DNA from: Sediminicoccus rosea
Lineage (GTDB): Bacteria > Pseudomonadota > Alphaproteobacteria > Acetobacterales > Acetobacteraceae
DNA: 64,000 nt
Direction of reading: 5' to 3'
Assembly (NCBI RefSeq): GCF_033547095.1
Contig: NZ_CP137852.1
Coordinates: 4,427,001 to 4,491,000 of the forward strand
Position 1 is the first letter of the stretch; each line of letters begins with the position of its first letter. The position numbers and the translations under genes are program-made. Under the pieces are notes generated by a model. The model was given only the letters and a program-made list of their open reading frames with translations, was not told the DNA's origin and searched no databases. Shown piece by piece: positions 1-6,961 of the stretch.

Positions 1-33
1 ATCGGCATGGGCGCCGGCGCCTTCGCCGCATGA
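1..33 (+). CDS. 3' end of upstream gene, probably HPr kinase (partial)
   Basis: An open frame enters from the left edge and reads IGMGAGAFAA before TGA at 31-33. Its stop overlaps the rapZ start (ATGA), so the two are translationally coupled. Ten residues are too few to identify a family. In alphaproteobacteria the gene before rapZ-ptsM-ptsH is normally hprK (HPr kinase/phosphorylase), and the HPr downstream keeps the serine this kinase would modify. The hprK assignment is therefore inference from context only. Confidence 0.4.
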   Translation: MGMGAGAFAA

Positions 34-971
34 AGGACGAGACCCGCCCCTTCGTGCTCGTCACCGGCCTTTCCGGCGCGGGCAAGGCCTCCATCCTGCG
101 CGTGCTGGAGGATCTGGGCTTCGAGACGGTGGACAACCCGCCGCTCGCCATCCTCGACGCGCTGGTGCAAGAGGGCAGCGGCCCGATCGCCGCTGGCATC
201 GACACGCGCACCCGCGGCTTCGATCCGGCCAAGGCGCTGGCCGCCATCGCGCGCCTGCGCCAGCGCCCCGACATCGCCGCGACCCTGGTTTATGCGACCG
301 CCGAGGAGGAGGTGCTGCTGCGCCGCTACACGGAGACGCGGCGCCGCCACCCGCTCGCCCCCGGCGGCCCGCTCGGCAGCCGCGTGCAGGACGGCATCGC
401 GCGTGAGGCCGCATTGCTCGCCCCCCTGCGCGAGGCGGCGGACCTCATCCTCGACACCTCCACCCTGCCCCTGCCCGAGCTGCGCCGCCTGATCGAGGCG
501 CGCTTCAAGCCCGAAGGCGCGCCGGGGCTGAACATCAACCTCAAATCCTTCGGCTTCCCCAAGGGCCTCCCGCGCGAGGCGGACCTCGTCTTCGACATGC
601 GCTTCCTGGCGAATCCGCATTACGACGCGCTGCTGCGGCCGATGACGGGGCGCGATGCCGCGGTCGCAGAATATGTGGCGGCCGATCCGGATTTCCCGGC
701 CTTCTGGACGCGCCTGGTCGGCTTCATCGAGCCGCTGCTGCCGCGTTACGTGTCCGAGGGCAAGAAATACCTCACCATCGCCATCGGCTGCACCGGCGGG
801 CGCCATCGTTCCGTCTTCGTGGTCGAAAAACTGGCAGCCCATCTCCGGCAGCAGGGCTGGCGTGTGGATGTCGCGCATCGGGAACTGGGTCAGCTGCCCG
901 ATATGGTGTTATCAACCCCTGCTTCCCCCCCATCGCCCCCCATGCCCCTCACCGTGAATACCGAAACATGA
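30..971 (+). CDS. rapZ: RNase adapter / nucleotide-binding protein RapZ
   Basis: 313 aa, close to the usual 280-310. In enterobacteria RapZ binds the small RNA GlmZ and RNase E; in alphaproteobacteria the role is less clear, but the gene is tied to the PTS phosphorelay. The N-terminal P-loop reads GLSGAGKAS (residues 13-21), followed by the LEDLGFETVDNPP segment typical of the family and an IDTRTRGF Walker-B-like stretch. The C-terminal domain carries the diagnostic IAIGCTGGRHRSVFV block. The Walker A residue after Lys is Ala rather than Ser/Thr. The start overlaps the preceding stop and the end overlaps ptsM (ATGA), so this is one operon. The family call is secure; the local function is not. 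Confidence 0.95.
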   Translation: MKDETRPFVLVTGLSGAGKASILRVLEDLGFETVDNPPLAILDALVQEGSGPIAAGIDTRTRGFDPAKALAAIARLRQRPDIAATLVYATAEEEVLLRRYTETRRRHPLAPGGPLGSRVQDGIAREAALLAPLREAADLILDTSTLPLPELRRLIEARFKPEGAPGLNINLKSFGFPKGLPREADLVFDMRFLANPHYDALLRPMTGRDAAVAEYVAADPDFPAFWTRLVGFIEPLLPRYVSEGKKYLTIAIGCTGGRHRSVFVVEKLAAHLRQQGWRVDVAHRELGQLPDMVLSTPASPPSPPMPLTVNTET

Positions 972-1414
972 TTGGTCTTGTGCTCGTCACCCATGGGCGG
1001 CTCGCGCTCGAATTGCGCCACGCCATGGAGCATGTGGTGGGCCCCCAGCCGGCGGTCGCCACCGTCTGCATCGGTCCCGAGGACGACATGGAGGGGCGGC
1101 GCGCCGATATCCGCGCCCGGATCGCCGATGTGGACCAGGGGGATGGCGTGATCGTCCTGACCGACATCGCGGGCGGCACGCCCTCCAACCTCGCCTTCTC
1201 GCTGGCCGATCACAAGACGATCGAGGTGATCGCGGGCGTGAACCTGCCGCTGCTGGTCAAGCTCGCGAAGATCCGCGGCAGCGAACCGCTGGCCGAAGCG
1301 GTGGACCATGCCGCCAAGGCGGGCCGAAAATACATCACCGCCGCGAGTGACCTCGCAAACGGCCAGGCCACGCCCCAAATGGCGGGCAAGAACGGGAATG
1401 GAAGCGCCCAATGA
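968..1414 (+). CDS. ptsM: PTS EIIA component, mannose-family (PtsM/ManX-like)
   Basis: 148 aa, a free-standing EIIA of the mannose/sorbose family. His9 in LVLVTHG is the expected phosphorylation site, and the IVLTDIAGGTPSNLAF segment is the family signature. No EIIB or EIIC sugar-transport gene lies nearby, so the protein probably acts as a terminal phosphoryl acceptor with a regulatory role, as known for alphaproteobacterial PTS-Ntr-like systems, rather than in sugar uptake. It overlaps rapZ and ptsH by 4 bases on either side. Confidence 0.92.
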   Translation: MIGLVLVTHGRLALELRHAMEHVVGPQPAVATVCIGPEDDMEGRRADIRARIADVDQGDGVIVLTDIAGGTPSNLAFSLADHKTIEVIAGVNLPLLVKLAKIRGSEPLAEAVDHAAKAGRKYITAASDLANGQATPQMAGKNGNGSAQ

Positions 1415-1791
1415 ACGAGTGGCCCACGGAAGAGGGCGGCACGCCGCACCTGGCCTCCGCCGCCGAGAGCCCGGCGCCGCCGCTGGATTGCGGCTGCCCA
1501 GGGGGTGAATCCGGTGGCGGCATGGTGCTGAAGCGCACCATCAAGATCATCAACAGCCGCGGCCTGCACGCGCGCGCCGCTGCCAAGCTCGTGGCCGTGG
1601 CCGAGCGCTATTCCGCCTGCCTGAACGTGACGCGGTCCGGCCAGACCGTGCCCGCCTGCTCCATCATGGGGCTGATGATGCTGGGCGCCGGCCAAGGCAG
1701 CGAGGTGACGCTCGAGGCCGAGGGCTGGGATGCGCGCGAGGCGCTGGACGCGGTGGCCGGGCTGATCGAAGCCGGCTTCCATGAAGACTGA
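1411..1791 (+). CDS. ptsH: Phosphocarrier protein HPr with N-terminal extension
   Basis: The HPr domain starts around residue 38 (MVLKRTIKI). It holds the phosphorylatable histidine in NSRGLHARAAAK (His53 here, His16 counted from Met38) and the HPr-kinase serine in ACSIMG (Ser84 here, 47 from Met38). Typical HPr is about 85-90 aa; this frame gives 126. The 37-residue extension is Gly/Pro/acidic with a Cys-Gly-Cys. The 1411 ATG overlaps the ptsM stop (ATGA), which favours the long form; the ATG at 1522 would give a standard HPr. It relays phosphate from enzyme I to the EIIA. The end overlaps ptsI by 11 bases. Confidence 0.92.
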   Translation: MNEWPTEEGGTPHLASAAESPAPPLDCGCPGGESGGGMVLKRTIKIINSRGLHARAAAKLVAVAERYSACLNVTRSGQTVPACSIMGLMMLGAGQGSEVTLEAEGWDAREALDAVAGLIEAGFHED

Positions 1792-3637
1792 GGCGGGCAA
1801 GAGCGAAGCGGAGCCCCGGCCGGAGCCGAAGCCGGAGGCCAAGCCCGCGCGCCGCGGCGCGAAGCCGGCCGAGCAACGCCTCTCGGGCATTCCCGTCTCG
1901 CCCGGCATCGTCATCGGCACCATCTACGACACCACCGAGGCCCCGGCCGAAGCACCGCGCCGCGAGATCACCGCCGATGCGGTGGAACTGGAGCGCACCA
2001 AGCTCCAGGACGCGGCCGCCCTCTCGCGGAAGCAGGTCTCCAAGCTCAAGACGCGCCTCACCGTCCTGCCCGAAGAAGCACAGGAGGAGCTCGAGCCGCT
2101 GCTCGACGCCTATATCCTCATGCTCGGCAATTCGCGGCTGCTGCGCGGCGCGCGCAAGCGGATCGGCGAGGAGCTGCTCTCCGCCGAGACCGCCGTGCAG
2201 GACGAGGCCGAGGCCATCGCCCAGGCGATCCTGGCGGCCAAGGGCGACGACAAGGCCGGGCTGAACCGCCGCGCGGGCGAGGTGCGCGAGATCGCCCGTC
2301 GCCTGACGCGCAACCTGACCGCCACGCCCTTCCGCAGCCTCAAGGGCGTGCCGGCGGGCGCGATCGTCGTCGCCGACGAACTCACGCCCGCCGATGCCGC
2401 GCTGCTGGAACCCGGCAAGATCGCCGCGGTCGCGACCGAGGAGGGCGGCGCGGATGGCCACACCGCCATCATGCTGCGGGCGCTCGGCATCCCCGCCGTG
2501 CTGGGCTGCCATGGGCTGACCGCAGCCGCCCGCCGCGGTGACATGGCGATGCTGGATGGCGGCGCGGGCATCGTCGCCCTGCATCCTGACGCCGCGACGC
2601 TCACTCGCGCCAAGGCCGGCCTCGCCGCCCAGGCGAAGGAGCGCGCGCGCCTCGGCAAGCTCAAGACCCTGCCGGCCGAGACGCTGGACGGCCAGGCGGT
2701 GGAGCTCCAGGCGAATCTGGAAATCCCGGCCGAATTGCCGCTGATCGCGGAGGCCGGCGCGCAGGGCATCGGCCTGCTGCGCACCGAGTTCCTCTTCATG
2801 AACCGCGAGGACCTGCCGGACGAGGACGCGCAGGTGGAGGCCTATCGCGGCATCCTCGAAGCCATGGGCCAGGACCCCGTGACCATCCGCGTGCTCGACT
2901 GGGGCGGCGAGAAGGACATGGAGGCCCTGGCCGAGGGCGTGCCGGTGCCGACCGGCCCCAACCCCGCGCTCGGCCTGCGCGGCCTGCGACTGCTGCTCAA
3001 GCGCCCCGCGCTGCTGGAGGAGCAGTTCGCCGCCATTCTGCGCGTCGCGCATCTGGGCCAAGTGCGCATCCTGCTGCCCATGGTGACGGTGCCCTCCGAG
3101 GTCGCGCAGGCGCGCGAGATCTATGAGCGCGTGGCCCGCCGCCTGCGCCGCCGCGGCGAGTCCCTGCCCGAGAAGCTGCCGCCGCTGGGCGCGATGATCG
3201 AGACGCCAGGCGCGGCACTCGCCGCCGACGCCATCGCGCTGGAGGCGGATTTCTTCGCCATCGGCACCAATGACCTGACCATGTACACGCTCGCCGTGGA
3301 CCGCGCCGAGATCGACGTGGCGCATCTGTATGACCCACTGCACCCCGCCGTGCTGCGCCTCATGCAGTTCGCGACCGAAGCGGCGCTGCGCCTGCGCATG
3401 CCGGTCAGCGTCTGTGGCGAGATGGCCGGCAATCCGAAGCTGGTGCCGCTGCTGCTCGGCCTCGGCCTGCGCAGCCTGTCCATGAATGCGAGTTCGATCC
3501 CGCGCGTGAAGCAGGCGGTCCGCAGCCTCGACATCGACGATTGCGCCCGCTTCGCCCGCCGCGTGATGGAGCAGAGCGACCCGAAGCGCATCGCTGAACT
3601 GGTCGAGGAATTCGCGGCGCGGACGAACGAGAAATAA
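1781..3637 (+). CDS. ptsI: Phosphoenolpyruvate-protein phosphotransferase (enzyme I)
   Basis: 618 aa; accepts phosphate from PEP and passes it to HPr. The N-terminal 35-40 residues are Pro/Lys/Glu-rich and unstructured-looking. The swivelling domain carries the active His227 in EGGADGHTAIM. The PEP-binding barrel shows LLRTEFLFM, AIGTNDLTMYTLAVDR and the catalytic Cys in VSVCGEMAGNP. No GAF domain precedes it, unlike classical PtsP of the nitrogen PTS, so it is an EI of the ordinary architecture serving a regulatory relay. It is last in the rapZ-ptsM-ptsH-ptsI operon and converges on the next gene with a 12-base gap. Confidence 0.95.
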   Translation: MKTEAGKSEAEPRPEPKPEAKPARRGAKPAEQRLSGIPVSPGIVIGTIYDTTEAPAEAPRREITADAVELERTKLQDAAALSRKQVSKLKTRLTVLPEEAQEELEPLLDAYILMLGNSRLLRGARKRIGEELLSAETAVQDEAEAIAQAILAAKGDDKAGLNRRAGEVREIARRLTRNLTATPFRSLKGVPAGAIVVADELTPADAALLEPGKIAAVATEEGGADGHTAIMLRALGIPAVLGCHGLTAAARRGDMAMLDGGAGIVALHPDAATLTRAKAGLAAQAKERARLGKLKTLPAETLDGQAVELQANLEIPAELPLIAEAGAQGIGLLRTEFLFMNREDLPDEDAQVEAYRGILEAMGQDPVTIRVLDWGGEKDMEALAEGVPVPTGPNPALGLRGLRLLLKRPALLEEQFAAILRVAHLGQVRILLPMVTVPSEVAQAREIYERVARRLRRRGESLPEKLPPLGAMIETPGAALAADAIALEADFFAIGTNDLTMYTLAVDRAEIDVAHLYDPLHPAVLRLMQFATEAALRLRMPVSVCGEMAGNPKLVPLLLGLGLRSLSMNASSIPRVKQAVRSLDIDDCARFARRVMEQSDPKRIAELVEEFAARTNEK

Positions 3638-3649
3638 CGGCGCGGCGCG

Positions 3650-4405
3650 CTAAACCAGCCCGCCATTGACGTGCCAGACCTGCCCGGTGACGTAGCCGGC
3701 TTCGGCCGAGGCCAGGAAATTCACCGCCGCCGCCACGTCATCCGGCGTGCCGAGGCGTCCCAGCGGCACGCTGCGCTTCACCATCTCCCATTGCGCCGGC
3801 GAATAGGCGGCATGGGCGCCTGGGTCCTTCTGGGTGAAGCCCGGCGCCACGGCGTTCACGGTCACGCCGCGCGGCGCGTATTCGATGGCGAGGCCGCGCG
3901 CCAAGGCCTCCACCGCCGCCTTGGCGGCCGAAGTGGCGGGAAACACCGTCACGTCGTTGCGGAATGTGTGCGCCACGAAGGAGGAGATGGCGATCAATCG
4001 CGGATCGCGCCCCTCGCTCAGCACCGGCAGTGCCGCGCGCGCCAGGCGGATGAAGGCCCAGAGCACCGTGTCCAGCGTGCGGGCCACCTGCGCGTCATCG
4101 GTCTGCAGCAGCGGCGTCTTGTCGGCGAAGCCCGCATTGGCGACGACGACATCGAGCCCACCGAAGGCCTCCTGCGCGGCCGCGACCAGTGCCGCAGGTG
4201 TTGCCGCATCGGCGATGTCGCCCAGCACGACATGGGCCTGACCACCCTTGGCGCGCACCGCCTCGGCCGTGCGCTCCGCGCCCTCAGCGTTCTTGCGCGT
4301 GTGCACCAGGATGGCGGTGCCCGCCCCCGCCATGCGGCGGCAGCAGGCGGCGCCGATGCCGGTCGCGGCGCCGGTCACCAGGATGATGCGGTCGGGTCGT
4401 GCCAT
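3650..4405 (-). CDS. SDR-family oxidoreductase lacking the catalytic Tyr
   Basis: 251 aa short-chain dehydrogenase/reductase fold: VTGAATGIGAA (nucleotide binding), VANAGFAD (NAG motif), IAISSF (catalytic Ser region) and a C-terminal PDDVAAAVNFLAS...YVTGQVWHVNGG of the FabG type. The usual YxxxK reads TSAAK in VFPATSAAKAAVEAL, so the catalytic tyrosine position is Thr, or Phe-Pro if aligned differently. The start has a strong AAGGAG site and lies 16 bases after the aldehyde dehydrogenase stop, so it is probably the last gene of the carotenoid operon. The substrate is unknown; it may act on a carotenoid alcohol/aldehyde or be a non-catalytic binding protein. Confidence 0.85.
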   Translation of the reverse strand: MARPDRIILVTGAATGIGAACCRRMAGAGTAILVHTRKNAEGAERTAEAVRAKGGQAHVVLGDIADAATPAALVAAAQEAFGGLDVVVANAGFADKTPLLQTDDAQVARTLDTVLWAFIRLARAALPVLSEGRDPRLIAISSFVAHTFRNDVTVFPATSAAKAAVEALARGLAIEYAPRGVTVNAVAPGFTQKDPGAHAAYSPAQWEMVKRSVPLGRLGTPDDVAAAVNFLASAEAGYVTGQVWHVNGGLV

Positions 4406-4421
4406 CGCGTTGCGCTCCTTG

Positions 4422-5750
4422 CTACCGGATACCGACCAATTGGCGGATCAGCCTGCGGGCGAAGCCAGATTGCGGCCGGTCGAAGAGCCGCGCCAGGGAC
4501 CAGCGCCCATTCCGCATGCGCGCGCGCGGGTTGCTGAACTCGCGGAACCCCGCCTCCCCATTGCGCCGCCCGAAGCCGGAGGCGCCGACGCCGCCGAAGC
4601 CCAGGCCCGGCAGCGCCGCGTATTCCACCGCGCGCCCGGTCACCAGCGCGCCGGATTTGGTCTGCGCCGCCACCTGCGCTTCCTCGGCCGCATCCGCGCC
4701 GAAGAGGTAGATCGCCAGCGGATGCGGCCGCGCACGCACCCAATCCAGCGCCAGCTGCAGCGTGGCGCATTCCTCCATGGCGAGGATGGGTCCGAAGATC
4801 TCTTCCTCCGCCAGGCGCCCGGTCGCGAGGGCGAGCCCCACCGAATGCGGCCCAGGTGCCATCCACGCGATGGTGGCGCCCTCGCTGATCGCATCCAGCC
4901 GCGCCTGCTGGCGCGCGTTGATCACCGCGGTGCCGGTCTCGCTCACGCCGCTCTCGCGCGCGGCGCGGGCGAAATCGGCGGCGCTGTGGCCGATGAGCAG
5001 GACGGTGTCGGGGGCGATGCAGGTCTGTCCCGCATTCACCGCCTTGGCCACCAGGATGTCGCGCGCGGCGCGCTTGAGGTCGGCGCCGGGCAGCACCAGC
5101 GCGGGGCATTTCCCACCCAGCTCCAGCGTCAGCGGCGTGAGGTTCGGCGCGGCGGCGGCCATCACCTTGCGGCCGATCTCGGTGCCGCCGGTGAAGACCA
5201 GGTGGTCCCAGGGCTGGCGCGCGAAATCCTGCGCCACATCGGGCCCGCCCTGCACGACCAGCGCGATGCGCGGCCCCCAGGCCTCGGCCAGGATGGTCTC
5301 GATCAGCGCCGCCACGCGTGGCGCCGCTTCCGAAGGCTTGATGACCACGCGGTTCCCGGCGGCGATGGCGTCGAGCGCGGGCATGAGCGCCAGCTGCACG
5401 GGATAGTTCCAGGGCGCCATGATGCCGATGACGCCCTTGGGGACATGCTCCACCCAGGCGCGGGCGGGGAAGAAGGGAAAGGGCACGGCCGCGCGCCGGG
5501 GCCGCGCCCAGCCGCGCAGCTTGCGGCGCGAATAGGCGCAGGCATCGGCGATGAGCAGCACATCGGCCAGCAGCGTGTCCTCCGCGCACCGCGCGCCGTA
5601 ATCCGCGGCGGCGGCCTCGGCGATGGCGGCCGCGTGCTTCAGCACCACGCGGCGCAGATCGGCCAGCAATTCGCGCCGGCGCGCGACATCGGGCACGCCC
5701 TCCTCCGCCTCCACGGCGCGCAGCGCGGCAAGGGCTTCGGCGGGGCTCAT
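4422..5750 (-). CDS. Aldehyde dehydrogenase of the carotenoid cluster
   Basis: 442 aa NAD(P)-dependent aldehyde dehydrogenase. Visible landmarks are MAPWNYPVQL (cofactor loop), VIKPSEAAP, FTGGTEIGRKV, the Glu in LTLELGGKCP, the nucleophilic Cys in NAGQTCIAPD, and EEIFGPILA. The shorter C-terminus with FGRRNGEAGFREFSNPR resembles coniferyl-aldehyde/fatty-aldehyde type enzymes. C30 carotenoid pathways (for example diaponeurosporenal dehydrogenase) use an ALDH of this kind to make a terminal carboxylate. The ATG at 5750 overlaps the hpnE stop (ATGA), supporting this start and co-expression. The substrate as diapocarotenal is inference from context. Confidence 0.88.
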   Translation of the reverse strand: MSPAEALAALRAVEAEEGVPDVARRRELLADLRRVVLKHAAAIAEAAAADYGARCAEDTLLADVLLIADACAYSRRKLRGWARPRRAAVPFPFFPARAWVEHVPKGVIGIMAPWNYPVQLALMPALDAIAAGNRVVIKPSEAAPRVAALIETILAEAWGPRIALVVQGGPDVAQDFARQPWDHLVFTGGTEIGRKVMAAAAPNLTPLTLELGGKCPALVLPGADLKRAARDILVAKAVNAGQTCIAPDTVLLIGHSAADFARAARESGVSETGTAVINARQQARLDAISEGATIAWMAPGPHSVGLALATGRLAEEEIFGPILAMEECATLQLALDWVRARPHPLAIYLFGADAAEEAQVAAQTKSGALVTGRAVEYAALPGLGFGGVGASGFGRRNGEAGFREFSNPRARMRNGRWSLARLFDRPQSGFARRLIRQLVGIR

Positions 5751-6961
5751 CGCAGGATCTCCCGTGCGGCGGCCTGGCCGGAGCAGATGGCGGCTTCGAT
5801 GGTCGCGGGCAGGTCGGGCCAGGTCCAATCGCCGGCGAGCGCAAGATTGGCGAGCGGCCGGCGCGGCGGTGCGGGAATCGGCCCGGGGCGCTGGCGCGGC
5901 GTGGCGCGGCGCTCCTTGATGACGCGGCAGGGCGGCGGAGCGAGCGGCCAGTCGCCCGGCAGATGGAAGGCGCGCACGGCGGCCAGGATCTCGGCCCAGG
6001 CGCGCGGCGCCAGCTCCTCCACATCCTGCTCGGCCTCGGCATCGCCCGCGCTGACGGTGACGGCGACGCCCTCGGGCCGCACCAGCACCCATTGGCAGAG
6101 CGCGCCCAGCAGTCCGAGGAAGCGCACCTCGCCGCCCGGCTGGAAGGCGAAATGCAGGTTCACGATGGGCGCAAAGGCATCGGGCGCAGGCAGGCCCGGC
6201 AGCATGCGCGTGGCCTCCCAGGGCGGCAGGGCGAGCACGACACGATCCGCGGCACCCAGCATCACATCCTGGTCCTGGAAGGTCAGGCTGGTGGCACGCC
6301 CCTCCCTCACCTGGATGGCGCGCAGCCGGCTGCCGGGGCTGTATTCCGCGCCGGCCGTGGCGAGCACCGCGAGTGCGGGTTCCACCAGATCCGGCCCCAG
6401 GCCGCGGCTCGCCACGAAGAGGCGCGCGGCACCCGGCGCGCCGAGCTTCCGCAGCACCTGCCCCAGGCGGCGCGTCGAGGCCTCGGCGGAGGGCGTGTTC
6501 AGCGCCGCGATCACGAGCGGATCCACGAAGCCGCGCAGGAAGGCGGGGTGCGCCGCCATGGCCTCGGCGATGGTGCGGTCCTTGAAGGGCAGCGCCATGG
6601 CCATCATCGCCAGGACGCCGCCCCAGGAGACGCCCGCCGGCCGCCGCGCCCCGTTCCACCAGCCGGCGGGCGAGAGGGCGACAAGGCGCGAGGAGCCATC
6701 GGCGCAGTCATGGACAGGCAGGCCACCCGGCTCGGGTTGCACCCAATATTGCCGCGCGCCAATGGCATCGAGGAAGCCGAGCGCCGCCGTGTTGCAGCCG
6801 ATCAGCGCATGGGTGCCGTTGTCGGTGCCGTCCGGCAGCGCGCGCGCGCGGCCACCCGCGCCCGGCGTCGCCTCGTGCAGCGTGACGGCCTGGCCCTGGG
6901 TGGCGAGCGCATGGGCGGCGGCGAGGCCGGCCATGCCGGCGCCGATCACATGGATGGTCAT
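5747..6961 (-). CDS. hpnE: Hydroxysqualene dehydroxylase HpnE
   Basis: 404 aa FAD-dependent amine-oxidase-fold protein. The N-terminal dinucleotide motif is HVIGAGMAGLAAAHALA, followed by a GAGGRARAL segment, and the C-terminus has the FAD-closing block LALAGDWTWPDLPATIEAAICSGQAAA. HpnE reduces hydroxysqualene to squalene as the third step after HpnC and HpnD. The start was placed at 6961 because this ATG overlaps the HpnC-HpnD fusion stop (ATGA) and the FAD motif begins immediately. The downstream ATGA with the ALDH indicates one operon. The hpnC-hpnD-hpnE order is the known bacterial squalene route. Confidence 0.92.
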   Translation of the reverse strand: MTIHVIGAGMAGLAAAHALATQGQAVTLHEATPGAGGRARALPDGTDNGTHALIGCNTAALGFLDAIGARQYWVQPEPGGLPVHDCADGSSRLVALSPAGWWNGARRPAGVSWGGVLAMMAMALPFKDRTIAEAMAAHPAFLRGFVDPLVIAALNTPSAEASTRRLGQVLRKLGAPGAARLFVASRGLGPDLVEPALAVLATAGAEYSPGSRLRAIQVREGRATSLTFQDQDVMLGAADRVVLALPPWEATRMLPGLPAPDAFAPIVNLHFAFQPGGEVRFLGLLGALCQWVLVRPEGVAVTVSAGDAEAEQDVEELAPRAWAEILAAVRAFHLPGDWPLAPPPCRVIKERRATPRQRPGPIPAPPRRPLANLALAGDWTWPDLPATIEAAICSGQAAAREILR

